A stretch of DNA of 37,955 bases from DAOUMU01 sp034409055. Its GTDB lineage: Bacteria; Chloroflexota; Anaerolineae; 4572-78; J111. The position numbers were made by a program, and so were the translations under genes. The notes under the pieces are model-generated. The model saw only the letters and a list, made by a program, of their open reading frames with translations. It was not told the origin of the DNA and ran no database searches. The stretch lies in the NCBI GenBank assembly GCA_034409055.1, contig DAOUMU010000004.1, positions 1 through 37,955 on the forward strand. The letters are read 5' to 3'. Within the stretch, counting starts at the first letter, position 1. Each line of letters begins with the position of its first letter. This document shows, one piece after another, positions 7,983 to 17,725 of this stretch.

Positions 7983-10900
7983 CAAAGTTAAATTTGCTGT
8001 GGGTGGTGCGGTGCAAGCCAAGGCTGGCACATATTTACGACGGCCTGCGGATGAGGATCTGTTTGAGGCTTGTCAGGCTGGCGAGTTCGCCTACGTTCTC
8101 TGTTGTCGACAGATTGGTAAAACAAGTCTGATGAATGAGACCGCAGAGAGACTTGACCAGGAAGGTGTCAGAACGGCTCGGATTGATTTAAGTAACATTG
8201 GTCAAAGAAACGTAGATGCAGATAGTTGGTACTTTAGCTTGATAGTTGAGATAACGCATAGCTTAAAACTTGAAGTTGATGTTCAAAGTTGGTGGGAGAA
8301 AAGACCTCGTTTATCAACAAATTCCCAACGCTTTCTGCAATTTTTGCGTGAAGTTGTTTTACAAGAAATTACAGAGTCTATTGTCATCTTTGTTGATGAG
8401 ATTGACACAACATTAGGTCTCGTCTTTACCGACGACTTTTTTATCAATATTAGGTCTGTCTACAATGATCGGGCTCAGTACCCCCCTTACCGGCGCTTGA
8501 CTTTCGTGTTGCTGGGAGTGGCCACTCCGGATGAATTGATCAAAGATAATACCCGCACCCCCTACAATGTTGGTCGGGCAATTAATCTCCGTGATTTTAC
8601 AAGAGGGGAGTGTGAACCATTTCGCCGGACTATAGAAACCAGATACCCAAACCGCAACTATTTTGATCAGATTTATGCCTGGACTGCAGGCCATCCGTAT
8701 CTGACCCAGAAGCTGTGCCGGGCTATTCTCAACTGGTCTGGGGAAGACCATCCAGAATTGGTTGATAAGCAGGTGAACAATCTTTTTTTGGCTCCACCAG
8801 ATCGGGGAGATGACAACCTCCAGTTTGTCCAAAGTAGAGTGATGGGTGATCCGCATACCCGGGAAATGTTAAGAATATATGAACGCGTCCTGCAACCTGA
8901 AACGCCGGTTGATGATGATGAGCAATCACCCCCGATCAATCGTCTGAAACTGTATGGCTTGGTCATAGTTCAAAATGGCCGGTTAAGGGTCAGGAATAAA
9001 CTCTACGCCCGAGCTTTTGATAAGACCTGGACTGAGGACATGTTGGAAAAAAGTACGAAACGGCTGGGACTACCCAGACACTATAGAATCGTGCAAGAAA
9101 TTGGTCAAGGTGGCTTCGCCACCATCTATTTAGCCCAAACGACCCTGGACTCTGGTGAGACAAAGAATGTCGCGCTGAAAGTGCTAAACCTGCACAAAGA
9201 AGCTGAACCTAGTTCGGCTAAATTGATTAAGCGATTCGAGCGGGAGAAGTCCACCATTGCCCGGTTAAACCATCCCAACATCATTCGTATTCACGAAACC
9301 GGTCTGAGTGACACCGGTGGCGGTGATGAACCGGCCCTGTTTATTGCCATGGAATACATCCCCGGCGGGTCCCTACGTAAAAAGTTAAAAGAAGAAGGTC
9401 CCTTGCGCCGGGATGAGGCCGTAGCTATGGTCAAGCAGATCGGGGCTGCCCTGAGCTATGCTCACGGGCAAGGGGTCATCCACCGGGATGTTAAGCCCGG
9501 TAATATCTTGCTCGATACCAGTCAAGAACCGCTACGGCCGGTGTTGACCGATTTTGGACTGGTTAAAGATTTGTCGGCGGACGATCAGACGTCTACCAGT
9601 AAGCTGCTGGGCACAGCTCGCTATATGGCTCCCGAGCAGTTGGCCCCTGACCGGTGGAAACATGTGACCCCGACCCCGGCCACCGACGTTTATGCCCTGG
9701 CCATCACTTTTTTTGAGATGTTGGTCGGGGAACATCCGTTTGAGGTGGACTCAGACCATAGATTGACAGACGCTGAATTAGCCGAGAAGCATCTCAATGA
9801 CCCCTTACCACTCCTGAAGGATGTTGCTCCTGAGATTGGTCCATTTTTTGACGACGTTCTGCGCCAGGCGACGGCCAAGAACCCCACCGAGCGTTTCGAC
9901 AGTATCGCGCATTTCGTCACCGCCTTAGAAGTAGCCAATAATGAGGTGAATCAAAGCCGGGCTACCAGATTAGTTGAAGTGGCCAAAGATTACCTTCGAG
10001 ATGGTGACTCCGGGACGGCCCTAGACATGATCGACAGGGCCTTGCAGGTTTATCCGGGGTATGTTGAAGCCTTGCGTTTAAAAGGGCAGATTAAATTTGA
10101 GCAAGATGTATTGCCGGAAGCCCTGGAGAATTATCGGCAGGCTTATGAGCAGGAACGTCAGCCATCCTCTGAAGTTGGCCGAGATTACTTAAAAACGTTG
10201 AGGTACGTAGCCCAAAATTCCTGGCAGCAGGCCCGGTATCAAGAGGCGGTTGAACATTACGGCGTGATTAAACAAGTGCTGGATGAAGGACGGGCTGCAG
10301 GTGTCTCTGTGCAGGAATGGACTGACGCCTGGACTGAGTTGGTCGAAGACCATTACAGTGCCGGGGGTAAGGCTTACGCAGGCTGGAGTCCTGAAAACGT
10401 CAATCAAGTTACGGATACTTTGCAGCGTGAAATTGAGGCGCTGGAGGCTTTAAAGGCCGAGCGCGAAAGCCGGGATTTGCGGGAAAAGCTGAGGACGTTG
10501 CAGATCAAGTACCACTACGGTCAAGGAGACCAGGCTTATGCGGCCGGCAGTCCGGCAAACATCGCTGAAGCGATGGAGACTTTGGAACGTGAAATCGAGA
10601 CGCTGGCAGGGTTAAAGGCCGAACGGGAAAGCCGGGATTTGCGGGAAAAGTTACGAGCGTTGCAGATCAAGCACCACTACGGTCAGGGAGATCAGGCTTA
10701 TGCAGCGGGCAGTCCGGCAAACATCGACGCAGCGATAAAGACTTTGGAGCGTGAAATCGAGGCCCTGGAAGGGCTAGAGGCCGAGCGGGAAAGCCAGGAT
10801 TTGAAACGGAAATTGAGATCATTGCAGGTCACCCATCATTATAATGAGGGAGATCAGGCTTATGCGGCCGGCAGTCCGGCAAACATCGACGCAGCGATAG

Positions 10901-11937
10901 AGACTTTGGAGCGTGAAATCGAGGCCCTGGCAGGGTTAAAGGCCGAGCGGGAAAGCCAGGATTTGAAACGGAAGCTGAGATCATTGCAGGTCACCCATCA
11001 TTATAATGAGGGGGATCGGGCTTACGCAGCGGGCGGTCCGGCAAACATCGACGAAGCGATAGAGACTTTGGCACATGAAATTCAGGTCTTGGAAGCGTTA
11101 AAAGCTGAACGCCAAAGCCAGGATTTGAGGCAAAAACTGACCTGGCTGCAAATAAAGAAGCACAAAAATATCGTAGAAAAGGCAGAGTCAGCTATCAACC
11201 AGATCGATACCCAGGCCGCCCTCAGCGATGAGACAGCTTTTCAGCCCTATCTTGATATCGACAAGGCCTACCAGTCCTTGATCGAGCTCGAGCCTGAGAA
11301 TGAATTGTGGCCGAGAAACCGACTCAAAAAGTTGAAAGAGCAGGCTGAACTCCGCCAAAAGCTGGCCGGTCGGGCAGAAAGAAAGCATAAGTATGAAACG
11401 GCCCTCCGCCATTACCGAGCCATTCTCGATATTGAGCAAACAAAAGGGTATCAGGATATTGCTCAAGATTTGAGCCTTGATCTAAGCGAGAAGATTGCCG
11501 AACTGGAGAAAAAAGCAGACTATGACCGTAAATATCAAGAGATCGAAAAGCTCATAGCCAATGGAGAATACCTGAAGGCACGGGACAGACTGGTTGAAGA
11601 TTTTATTAGCAAGGGCATCTATGAACACCGGGATGTGGCCAAATTGCTGTGGGGGGTGGTCTATGCCAAACAAAATGGGGGTCAGTTTCCCCCGGAGTGG
11701 GAGAGTGTGTCTGAATTGGCTGAGGCAAAAGAAGATCTGCAAAAACTTGGAAGGCAGCACCGGCTCACTTCGGCTTTGGTTATTATCCCTTCCTTGATAA
11801 TTGGCGTAGTCATGGGCATCCTAATTACGATGATTGCTCCGTGGACTCAAAACCTATCTGGACTGGCCGCCATTACAGTTGTGGCCATACTGGTTTTGAT
11901 TGGGGTCTGGATAATTACAAAGAGGATTGGTGAATGA
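7975..11937 (+). CDS. AAA_35 ATPase / Ser-Thr protein kinase / repeat / membrane fusion
   Basis: 1320 residues. ATG 7975 has AAGGAG (7962-7967) 7 nt upstream. Residues 1-350 form an AAA-like NTPase: Walker A CRQIGKTS (44-51), Walker B VIFVDEID (137-144), TAGHPYLTQKLC motif. Residues 370-652 form a complete Hanks-type kinase: Gly loop GQGGFATIY (377-385), K402, catalytic HRDVKPGN (503-510, D505), DFG (526-528), APE (552-554). A TPR-like region (about 660-790) leads into five exact-length 54-residue units (793-1062) and more helical repeats. Two transmembrane helices (about 1264-1287 and 1295-1314) end the protein, so most of it is cytoplasmic. It probably couples NTP-dependent sensing to phosphorylation of partners. 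Genes on both sides overlap it (8 nt and 4 nt), so the three products are likely made together. Its substrates are unknown. Confidence 0.93.
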   Translation: MADKVKFAVGGAVQAKAGTYLRRPADEDLFEACQAGEFAYVLCCRQIGKTSLMNETAERLDQEGVRTARIDLSNIGQRNVDADSWYFSLIVEITHSLKLEVDVQSWWEKRPRLSTNSQRFLQFLREVVLQEITESIVIFVDEIDTTLGLVFTDDFFINIRSVYNDRAQYPPYRRLTFVLLGVATPDELIKDNTRTPYNVGRAINLRDFTRGECEPFRRTIETRYPNRNYFDQIYAWTAGHPYLTQKLCRAILNWSGEDHPELVDKQVNNLFLAPPDRGDDNLQFVQSRVMGDPHTREMLRIYERVLQPETPVDDDEQSPPINRLKLYGLVIVQNGRLRVRNKLYARAFDKTWTEDMLEKSTKRLGLPRHYRIVQEIGQGGFATIYLAQTTLDSGETKNVALKVLNLHKEAEPSSAKLIKRFEREKSTIARLNHPNIIRIHETGLSDTGGGDEPALFIAMEYIPGGSLRKKLKEEGPLRRDEAVAMVKQIGAALSYAHGQGVIHRDVKPGNILLDTSQEPLRPVLTDFGLVKDLSADDQTSTSKLLGTARYMAPEQLAPDRWKHVTPTPATDVYALAITFFEMLVGEHPFEVDSDHRLTDAELAEKHLNDPLPLLKDVAPEIGPFFDDVLRQATAKNPTERFDSIAHFVTALEVANNEVNQSRATRLVEVAKDYLRDGDSGTALDMIDRALQVYPGYVEALRLKGQIKFEQDVLPEALENYRQAYEQERQPSSEVGRDYLKTLRYVAQNSWQQARYQEAVEHYGVIKQVLDEGRAAGVSVQEWTDAWTELVEDHYSAGGKAYAGWSPENVNQVTDTLQREIEALEALKAERESRDLREKLRTLQIKYHYGQGDQAYAAGSPANIAEAMETLEREIETLAGLKAERESRDLREKLRALQIKHHYGQGDQAYAAGSPANIDAAIKTLEREIEALEGLEAERESQDLKRKLRSLQVTHHYNEGDQAYAAGSPANIDAAIETLEREIEALAGLKAERESQDLKRKLRSLQVTHHYNEGDRAYAAGGPANIDEAIETLAHEIQVLEALKAERQSQDLRQKLTWLQIKKHKNIVEKAESAINQIDTQAALSDETAFQPYLDIDKAYQSLIELEPENELWPRNRLKKLKEQAELRQKLAGRAERKHKYETALRHYRAILDIEQTKGYQDIAQDLSLDLSEKIAELEKKADYDRKYQEIEKLIANGEYLKARDRLVEDFISKGIYEHRDVAKLLWGVVYAKQNGGQFPPEWESVSELAEAKEDLQKLGRQHRLTSALVIIPSLIIGVVMGILITMIAPWTQNLSGLAAITVVAILVLIGVWIITKRIGE
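10351..11160 (+). repeat. Five in-frame 162-bp tandem repeats in the kinase gene
   Basis: The anchor His-Tyr codons recur at 10351, 10513, 10675, 10837 and 10999, exactly 162 bp (54 codons) apart. Each unit encodes a GDxAYAAGSPANI turn, a charged helix ending EREIEAL, and an ERESxDLxxKL helix. The units at 10513-11160 are nearly identical over long stretches of DNA, indicating recent duplication. The unit at 10351 and the sequence after 11160 are diverged. Confidence 0.95.
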
Positions 11938-12998
11938 TTAAGGATAAACTTCGATCTATTGATACCTTTTATTGGATAATATCGACAGTAGTAATATTAC
12001 TGGTAATACTGTTTTCTTGGGCTTTTTGGGCAAAAGCAGGTCCCTCTTCCATCTCAACTGATACATCAACCGAGACGCCATCGCCTACCCCAACGACACC
12101 ACCACCAACTCCAGCAACCACTCCGACGACACCGGTACCAACCACTACGCCAATACCAACCCATTCAGCCAAACCAACACCTTCGTTAACGCCATCTAAT
12201 ATCTCTTCTGATCAAATTACTTTGCCAACTTGGACTCCAACTCACACCTATACGCCCACGCCTCCTTCTCCGCCTACCCCGACTTACACCCCAGTTCCAA
12301 CGCCTATTACCGGCATCGTGACAATAGAAAACTTAAACGTTCGTTGGGGACCGGGTACCGATTACGGGTACGTGGGGGCTGTCTATAAGGACGATGAGGT
12401 GACCATTTTAGGGCGTAATCCAAGCCGGAATTGGCTGAGAGTTGTAACGCCCGATAAAAGAATAGGCTGGGCTTCAGCCAAATATATCGAAACGCCGGCT
12501 GATATTGGCAGTCTACCGATCGTTCTTGCTCCGCCACCACCTTCTACCCCGGTGGCCTTAGCTGTCCAGGGTTCGCTTGATTTTAATAAAGAGATTGATA
12601 TCGAGGGCCGCAGTGTTTCTGGAAAGTTAGGTCCTTACGAGGAGCACTGGTACACCTTTTCTGAAGACGACCCGGAAACTGTAGTTGTTTTTATGTTTCA
12701 GCCCAATGTTAATTTTTATGGGGAAGGTTTCATCGGGTATAACGTGGAATTTTTCCTCCACGACGAAAATAAAATCCCTATCTGGCCCCCACCCGATGCT
12801 GATCTGGTACCAAATATAGGGGCCGGTCATTACCCTGATCCTGATCGGGATGGCGATTTAAGCACGGGCGAGTTGATTTGGCGAGGCGGGCCGCTTGTCC
12901 ATGGCGTTCTCTATTATCTGCGCTTTGTGAACAGAAGTCCAGAACCGATTGAATATTGTATAGCGCCAGGAGACGCATATCATTGGAGTTGTCGCTGA
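11934..12998 (+). CDS. Membrane-anchored extracellular SH3-domain protein
   Basis: 354 residues, starting in an ATGA overlap with the kinase gene. A single N-terminal transmembrane helix (about 12-33) is followed by a long Thr/Pro/Ser linker (about 40-122) typical of extracellular stalks. A bacterial SH3 domain (about 124-186) contains ENLNVRWGPGTDYGYV, the GRNPSRNWLRV core and GWASAKYI. The last 140 residues are a beta-rich domain with SGKLGPYEEHWYTF and aromatic strands, resembling the pre-peptidase C-terminal fold. Bacterial SH3 domains usually bind cell-wall or surface ligands. In this operon the protein may be the external sensor or target of the kinase system, but only the gene order supports that. 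Confidence 0.88.
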   Translation: MIKDKLRSIDTFYWIISTVVILLVILFSWAFWAKAGPSSISTDTSTETPSPTPTTPPPTPATTPTTPVPTTTPIPTHSAKPTPSLTPSNISSDQITLPTWTPTHTYTPTPPSPPTPTYTPVPTPITGIVTIENLNVRWGPGTDYGYVGAVYKDDEVTILGRNPSRNWLRVVTPDKRIGWASAKYIETPADIGSLPIVLAPPPPSTPVALAVQGSLDFNKEIDIEGRSVSGKLGPYEEHWYTFSEDDPETVVVFMFQPNVNFYGEGFIGYNVEFFLHDENKIPIWPPPDADLVPNIGAGHYPDPDRDGDLSTGELIWRGGPLVHGVLYYLRFVNRSPEPIEYCIAPGDAYHWSCR

Positions 12999-13036
12999 AG
13001 AAAATGACCGGCGACCGTCGTGGTTGGGGGGGTGAA

Positions 13037-13129
13037 TCGCTGAGGACGCTGAGGGGGACTGATGACACTGAAGAAGTGACCCTTTCAGCGGTCTCAGCGG
13101 TTTTCAGCGTATTCAGCGGTTCTCGCGGT
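13037..13129. repeat. CGCTGA/TCAGCG repeat cluster between convergent genes
   Basis: The 238-bp gap between the SH3 gene and the convergent glycosidase gene has two forward CGCTGAGG motifs (about 13037-13053) followed by four complementary TCAGCG motifs (13084-13119), able to form imperfect hairpins. No gene or strong terminator is visible in the gap. Confidence 0.5.
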
Positions 13130-13236
13130 TCGTGGGGCGCAGATTATGCCTGGCAAGATTTGTGCCGTCTGCAAGAATATGGGATTTAACCACGGAGCAT
13201 AAGGCAATTCGGTTCGCCAGGCTTAACACCCTCCGT

Positions 13237-15858
13237 TTATGGGCTGGTTGGATCACCCACACTCACCCGATCCAGGGTAACGGAAAAAGGCTCCTCCGAG
13301 CAACGAACCACCTGAAACTGTAAATCGACCGGCTGACCGCGCCAGGCTGATAAGTCCAGCGAAACCAACCGCCAAGCGGTGGCCTGCCCTAAATCACCGG
13401 GAGGCACCAGGTAATGTGGCTGGCCGTCAGCCAACAAGACCACCTCTAACCAGGCCTCGACCGCCGTGGTTTGGGGCGTGGAGATGGTGTACAGAAATGA
13501 CAGCACCGGTGCAGTCGTGGGCGGCACCGGTACCTGTTGTTGCAGGGTCCACAGTTGGCCGGGTTGCCCGGTGTGGGGGCAGGTGATCGGTTCCCCAACA
13601 CCGTCCCCTAAACGAACCCCGGCCTGGCCATCGAACGCCTCGATGGATAAATTGATTTGACCATGCGGCCAGTCCCACACCGCCCACACCTGGTCCCTTT
13701 CGAAATCGCCGCTGGCGATGCTATTCGTAGGCGGGGCCAGGGTCAGGGTCAGGCCGGTCGAAGCCTCAATATTCACCCGGCGTGGGGCGGGCCAGAGACC
13801 ATAATTGGGCGCACTGGCCTGGAAGGTATATGCGCCGGCCGGCAGGGAGACGGGCGGCCATAAGCCGTGACCATCGGTGACCAACTCTTTGTGGGTGTTA
13901 GGACCGTTGACGGTGACGGTGGCGTTAGCTACAGGTTGGCCGTCGGGCCCCAGCACGACACCGGACACGGCCAGCCCGGCGATCACCTGGGTGGTCGCTT
14001 GGGCTTCGGTGGGCAGGGGGGCTTCATTACCGGCCCGGTCGCGAGCCCGGACGGCAAAGCCATAGGCGTGGCCCACATCGCCGGTATATTCAGCCTGGGT
14101 GGCCGTGGTGTCGGCCAGCCAGAGCTGGAGCGGCTGGTCGTCTTGACTGGCCCACACCTCGTAGCTGGCCATACCGGAGCCGCTATCATCGCCTTGCCAT
14201 GCCACCACAAAGCCGGGCGGGCTGGTCGGTGGCAGGGGGTTGACGGTGGCCTGGGGCGGGAGCGTATCCCGTTCGACCAGCAGGTAGGGCCGGCCCCCGA
14301 TTTGATAAGTGGGGTCGTTGGACGAGACAGCGTTTTGATTCGTGGCCGGGGGCAGCGTCAGGGTGTAGACACCCTGGTTTGGGGTCAGGGTCAGGGTGCG
14401 GCTGAGACCGGTGGTGCCCGAGAGCGAGGTGTGTGATTCGATCCAGTAGAGTTGGGCTGTTTCTCCCGTGGCGCTAATGGTGGTGGTCACCGTCAGTCCT
14501 TGTGTGGCCCACACGGCCAGGAGGCGCGACTGGTCGCCGGGGCGATAAAAGGCAACCTGGTCTTGTTCGTACTTCTTTTCCCGCCACAGGGGGATCAAGT
14601 CTTGGAACTGGGCAGCGACCAGTTGGTAGGCGGCATAAGCCGGGCGAGGCTTACCTTCGGCCGGGTTGCAGACGTGGGGCGTAAAATTCTGCCGCAGGCC
14701 GTAAGCACTGGACGGACCGTCGCCACAATCGTCGTGGAGCATAAAGTGGTAATACCGCTCTACGCCATTGTAGAAGGCCAGGGCCGGGTGCTGGATGACG
14801 TAAGCCGCCTGCTCTGGCATAGTGGCTCGAAAAGGCTCGTCGGCAGAAACGCTATAAGTGGTCGCCGGATAATCATCCCAGACTGACACCCCACTTTCGG
14901 TTATCCAGATCGGGACATGAGCCAGGCCAAAGGTAGCCAACGTGGTCCGGGTTTGCAGGATGAGCCGTTCGCTGTTATAGATGTTCAAATAATGGTGAAA
15001 CGAAAGGACGTCGAAATAGGCTTGGGAGGGATCACCCCCGGCCTGTCTCAACAGCGTCGCCAGCCAGTCGGGTTTGTCGTAAAAGGCCAGGCCGCCCAGG
15101 ATCACCGTGGCTTCAGGATCGGCCGCTTTGATACTTTTATAGGCCACTTCTAATAAGCGATAATACTCCTCAACCGTGCCCTGCCAGAATAAATCGTAAT
15201 CCGGTTCGTTCCACACTTCCCAATAACGAATACCCGTCTGCCGGGACCAACCTTGCTGCTTGGCCAGGATGCCACCGGGCCGATACCGTTCAACCGTGTA
15301 AAAAACGAAACCGGCCCAAACGTTGGCCGGATTAATCTGCTGACCGGGGCCAACGTCGTCCGTGCCGTCAGCAAAAATTGGCTCAAATAGGCCAACAGGC
15401 GGCGTAGTGGCCATACTGGCCGGGGCGACGTGTTCCTTGAGCGGCGAGAATTTGTTAGCTTGGGATAGAGCAGGCACAACGTCGTTGTTGGCCGTGTATC
15501 TGGCCGGGGTGCCCATCAGAATCACAATGGGTATCAGTCCATGGGCAATCTCTTGCCTGACCAGGGTATCATAATCGTGGCTGCCGCCGGTGTGATCCCC
15601 CACATACCCCCCCCGGTCGACCCAGTGCCAATAGAGCGGCCACCGGTCCCAGCGGGCTCCCGTGGCCAACGCGCCACGATAGCGGGTCTCATCGGCCAAA
15701 TTATCCGGGGCGCTGATGAAACACAGACCAAAGCGATCATTCCCCCGGGATACCTCCACCCTGGTTGTTTGATCGATGATCCATTTGACCAACAGGAGCA
15801 GGAACAGGAGGGCAATAAGGATTAGCAGCACTTTTTTGGCGGGTAAGGCTATCCTCAT
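13237..15858 (-). CDS. Membrane-anchored clan GH-A type glycoside hydrolase with C-terminal beta domains
   Basis: 873 residues. An N-terminal uncleaved signal anchor (about 8-27) places the protein outside the cytoplasmic membrane. Residues 40-430 form a TIM-barrel glycosidase. WEVWNEPD (213-220) supplies the probable acid/base E218, and PIWITESG (316-323) the probable nucleophile E321. The Asn-Glu pair and a spacing near 100 residues fit clan GH-A (GH39/GH5-like). The region around 550-650 carries a fibronectin-like segment, followed by a carboxypeptidase-regulatory-like domain (GVVLGPDGQPVANATVTVNG, then LPAGAYTFQA) and a final beta sandwich that may bind carbohydrate. The substrate cannot be told from the sequence. 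The gene has about 395 bp of repeat-rich DNA upstream and no strong promoter that I can see. Confidence 0.85.
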   Translation of the reverse strand: MRIALPAKKVLLILIALLFLLLLVKWIIDQTTRVEVSRGNDRFGLCFISAPDNLADETRYRGALATGARWDRWPLYWHWVDRGGYVGDHTGGSHDYDTLVRQEIAHGLIPIVILMGTPARYTANNDVVPALSQANKFSPLKEHVAPASMATTPPVGLFEPIFADGTDDVGPGQQINPANVWAGFVFYTVERYRPGGILAKQQGWSRQTGIRYWEVWNEPDYDLFWQGTVEEYYRLLEVAYKSIKAADPEATVILGGLAFYDKPDWLATLLRQAGGDPSQAYFDVLSFHHYLNIYNSERLILQTRTTLATFGLAHVPIWITESGVSVWDDYPATTYSVSADEPFRATMPEQAAYVIQHPALAFYNGVERYYHFMLHDDCGDGPSSAYGLRQNFTPHVCNPAEGKPRPAYAAYQLVAAQFQDLIPLWREKKYEQDQVAFYRPGDQSRLLAVWATQGLTVTTTISATGETAQLYWIESHTSLSGTTGLSRTLTLTPNQGVYTLTLPPATNQNAVSSNDPTYQIGGRPYLLVERDTLPPQATVNPLPPTSPPGFVVAWQGDDSGSGMASYEVWASQDDQPLQLWLADTTATQAEYTGDVGHAYGFAVRARDRAGNEAPLPTEAQATTQVIAGLAVSGVVLGPDGQPVANATVTVNGPNTHKELVTDGHGLWPPVSLPAGAYTFQASAPNYGLWPAPRRVNIEASTGLTLTLAPPTNSIASGDFERDQVWAVWDWPHGQINLSIEAFDGQAGVRLGDGVGEPITCPHTGQPGQLWTLQQQVPVPPTTAPVLSFLYTISTPQTTAVEAWLEVVLLADGQPHYLVPPGDLGQATAWRLVSLDLSAWRGQPVDLQFQVVRCSEEPFSVTLDRVSVGDPTSP

Positions 15859-16253
15859 TCGCCGTCAGCCTCATATGTACATAGAACCAGAATTAGCAAT
15901 GAAAAAGTAGCTTCCGGTGAGACAACCTCATAAAGTATCCAACCACGTAAAACGTAAAACGTAAAAGTGAGCCGTAGATAAGACATTACGCTTCACGTCA
16001 CTTGCCCTGCGGGTTTACGTCACCTGCCCTGTGGGTTCACGAGTTGGCTGGCGACATCAAGCGGAAGTTACTTTGTTAAAGTGGCGCTATAGGGATTCCT
16101 CACATCCGTTCGGAATGACATGATACTGTTACTAAATGTTATGTCGAACTAAAAGCCCGAGGCTAACCCACAGGGCAGGGCCGTCGGGCTGAATTTTAGC
16201 TCGAAGCGCTTTGCTCTTTTAGTGCGGCGGCTTCAGCCCCGCACTTCAAGTGG
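15859..16253. other. Non-coding gap with short tandem and dispersed repeats
   Basis: No gene is supported here. It holds an ACGTAAA triplication (about 15954-15966), a 22-bp tandem duplication (15995-16016 and 16017-16038, 19 of 22 identical), and a short piece of the CATTCCG/GGAATC dispersed repeat (about 16092-16122) related to the element at 22215. A weak hairpin (AGCCCGA 16154-16160, TCGGGCT 16184-16190) followed on the minus strand by TTTTAG may act as terminator for the glycosidase gene ending at 16254. Confidence 0.6.
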
Positions 16254-17711
16254 CTACCGTTGCAGGGGCAAAGCCTCCAAAGCTGGTTTGGGGGTCAAAT
16301 CAACTCGCCATAGGCCAAAAAAGTGCTCCTCATTGGCCGGTTGAGCCGGTGCCGGTACAAAATCAAAAGCGGTCCAGACGATCCAGCCCGAAATCTGCTC
16401 GGCTTCGGCTACCTGCACCACCCGCCCCAGGATGTCAGCCTGGCCGGGCTCATCACGCGGGGCATCCGGCGACTGGGTCCAACTATGATAGCCGACCTCT
16501 TGCAGCATCAGGGGCCTGTTATTACTACGCTGCTTGTACTCATTGATCCGGCTTTGAAGCTGCTGGGCCTCAGACCAGTGGTGGAAAGAGAGAATATCCA
16601 CATACGGACTGACAACCGTCGGGTCGCCCCACCAACCGGCTGTCAGCAGGTGGTACGGATCATTGTCACGAACCAACCGGCTGACGTGGGCCAGCCACTC
16701 GATGACTTCAGCCTGGTTGAACCTGGCCTCCTCACTTGACTCCGCCCCGTAGTCCAGGTCACCCTCATTCCGCAAGTCCCAGGCCAATAGGTGCGGCTCG
16801 TTGCGGTAGCGACGGACGATGTAAACCGTCTGGGCATCATAATGAGCCCAGTCGGTGTAAAGCGGGCGAAACACCAAATCGGGTAAATCGTTGAGAGTCA
16901 CAATCAGTTTGAGATCACGCTCGCGGGCCAGTTGGAACAGGGTATCGACGGTGGCAAAAGCCGCTTCATTGGGAATGGCATCCTCGGGCTGGCAGGTGAA
17001 TAGCGGTTCGTACCACAGAAACACTCGAATCGTATTAAAACCGGCTTGCTTGATGGCCTTTAGCTCTTCGGCCATTTCTGCCGGATCGGCCTCTTGAAGA
17101 AAACGGTGCCAGGGGGCACGGCGCGGGTAGTAATTCACCCCCCGGACTGTGAAAGGACGCCCGTTTAACTGTAATTGGTCTCCTTGAACGGTGACAAACC
17201 GGGCCGGATCGGGCGTTGTGGCCGGGGCGGGGTCAGGGTGGGGCGGTGACGTCGAGAGACAGGCCGGTGGGGTGGGCTTAGGCAGCGCCTCTAATCGGGT
17301 CAGGGCGTCCAGGGCTTCTTTTCGCTGGGGGTCGATGAACAGCGCCGCTCGATATTGGGTGATTGCCGTCTCAAGGTCCCCCTGTGTCTCCAGGGCGTTG
17401 GCATAAATAAAGTGGGTCGCATATTTTTTGCTGGCCAGCGGCTCTTCGCCACAGGTCTGGTCGGCGGCCATAAGCTGTTCCAGAACCTCCAGCACGGCCG
17501 GCCAATCATGGCCCCAGTGGCTATCAACATCGGCACAGGTCACCGTCATCTGCGTAGGCGTCACTTCAACCACCGTGGCCGTCGGCTCAACACTGGCTGC
17601 GGTAGGTTGGGTTTCAGCCGGTTGGATGTTGGCAGACGTATTCCCGCCACAAGCCACTAAGACCGGTATAAGGCACAAACAGATGATAAATGTAAAGTTG
17701 TTGGTGGACAT
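16254..17711 (-). CDS. Lipoprotein with TPR segment and GH5-like glycosidase domain
   Basis: 485 residues. The N-terminus is a lipoprotein signal with lipobox LVAC (Cys21), so the protein is probably lipid-anchored outside the membrane. A Thr/Pro-rich spacer is followed by a TPR-like pair of helices (about 95-140: AIYANALETQGDLETAI type, then RAALFIDPQRKEAL). After a Pro-rich linker, the catalytic domain starts near 175 with QLNGRPFTVRGVNYYP, typical of GH5/mannanase-like enzymes. The predicted acid/base is E316 in WDLRNEGD and the nucleophile E405 in LMLQEVGYHS. The N-terminal TPR is unusual for a secreted glycosidase. Only 14 bp separate it from the pentapeptide gene upstream, so the two are probably co-transcribed. 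Substrate unknown. Confidence 0.87.
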   Translation of the reverse strand: MSTNNFTFIICLCLIPVLVACGGNTSANIQPAETQPTAASVEPTATVVEVTPTQMTVTCADVDSHWGHDWPAVLEVLEQLMAADQTCGEEPLASKKYATHFIYANALETQGDLETAITQYRAALFIDPQRKEALDALTRLEALPKPTPPACLSTSPPHPDPAPATTPDPARFVTVQGDQLQLNGRPFTVRGVNYYPRRAPWHRFLQEADPAEMAEELKAIKQAGFNTIRVFLWYEPLFTCQPEDAIPNEAAFATVDTLFQLARERDLKLIVTLNDLPDLVFRPLYTDWAHYDAQTVYIVRRYRNEPHLLAWDLRNEGDLDYGAESSEEARFNQAEVIEWLAHVSRLVRDNDPYHLLTAGWWGDPTVVSPYVDILSFHHWSEAQQLQSRINEYKQRSNNRPLMLQEVGYHSWTQSPDAPRDEPGQADILGRVVQVAEAEQISGWIVWTAFDFVPAPAQPANEEHFFGLWRVDLTPKPALEALPLQR

Positions 17712-17725
17712 AGATAACGCCGATT

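Noticed and set aside
10351..11160. Possible CRISPR array because of regular repeats
   Set aside because: The period is 162 bp, the units are in frame and coding throughout, and there are no unique spacers.
13867..14436. 189-codon open frame opposite the first glycosidase gene
   Set aside because: Low-complexity Gly/Gln-rich shadow without a start signal.
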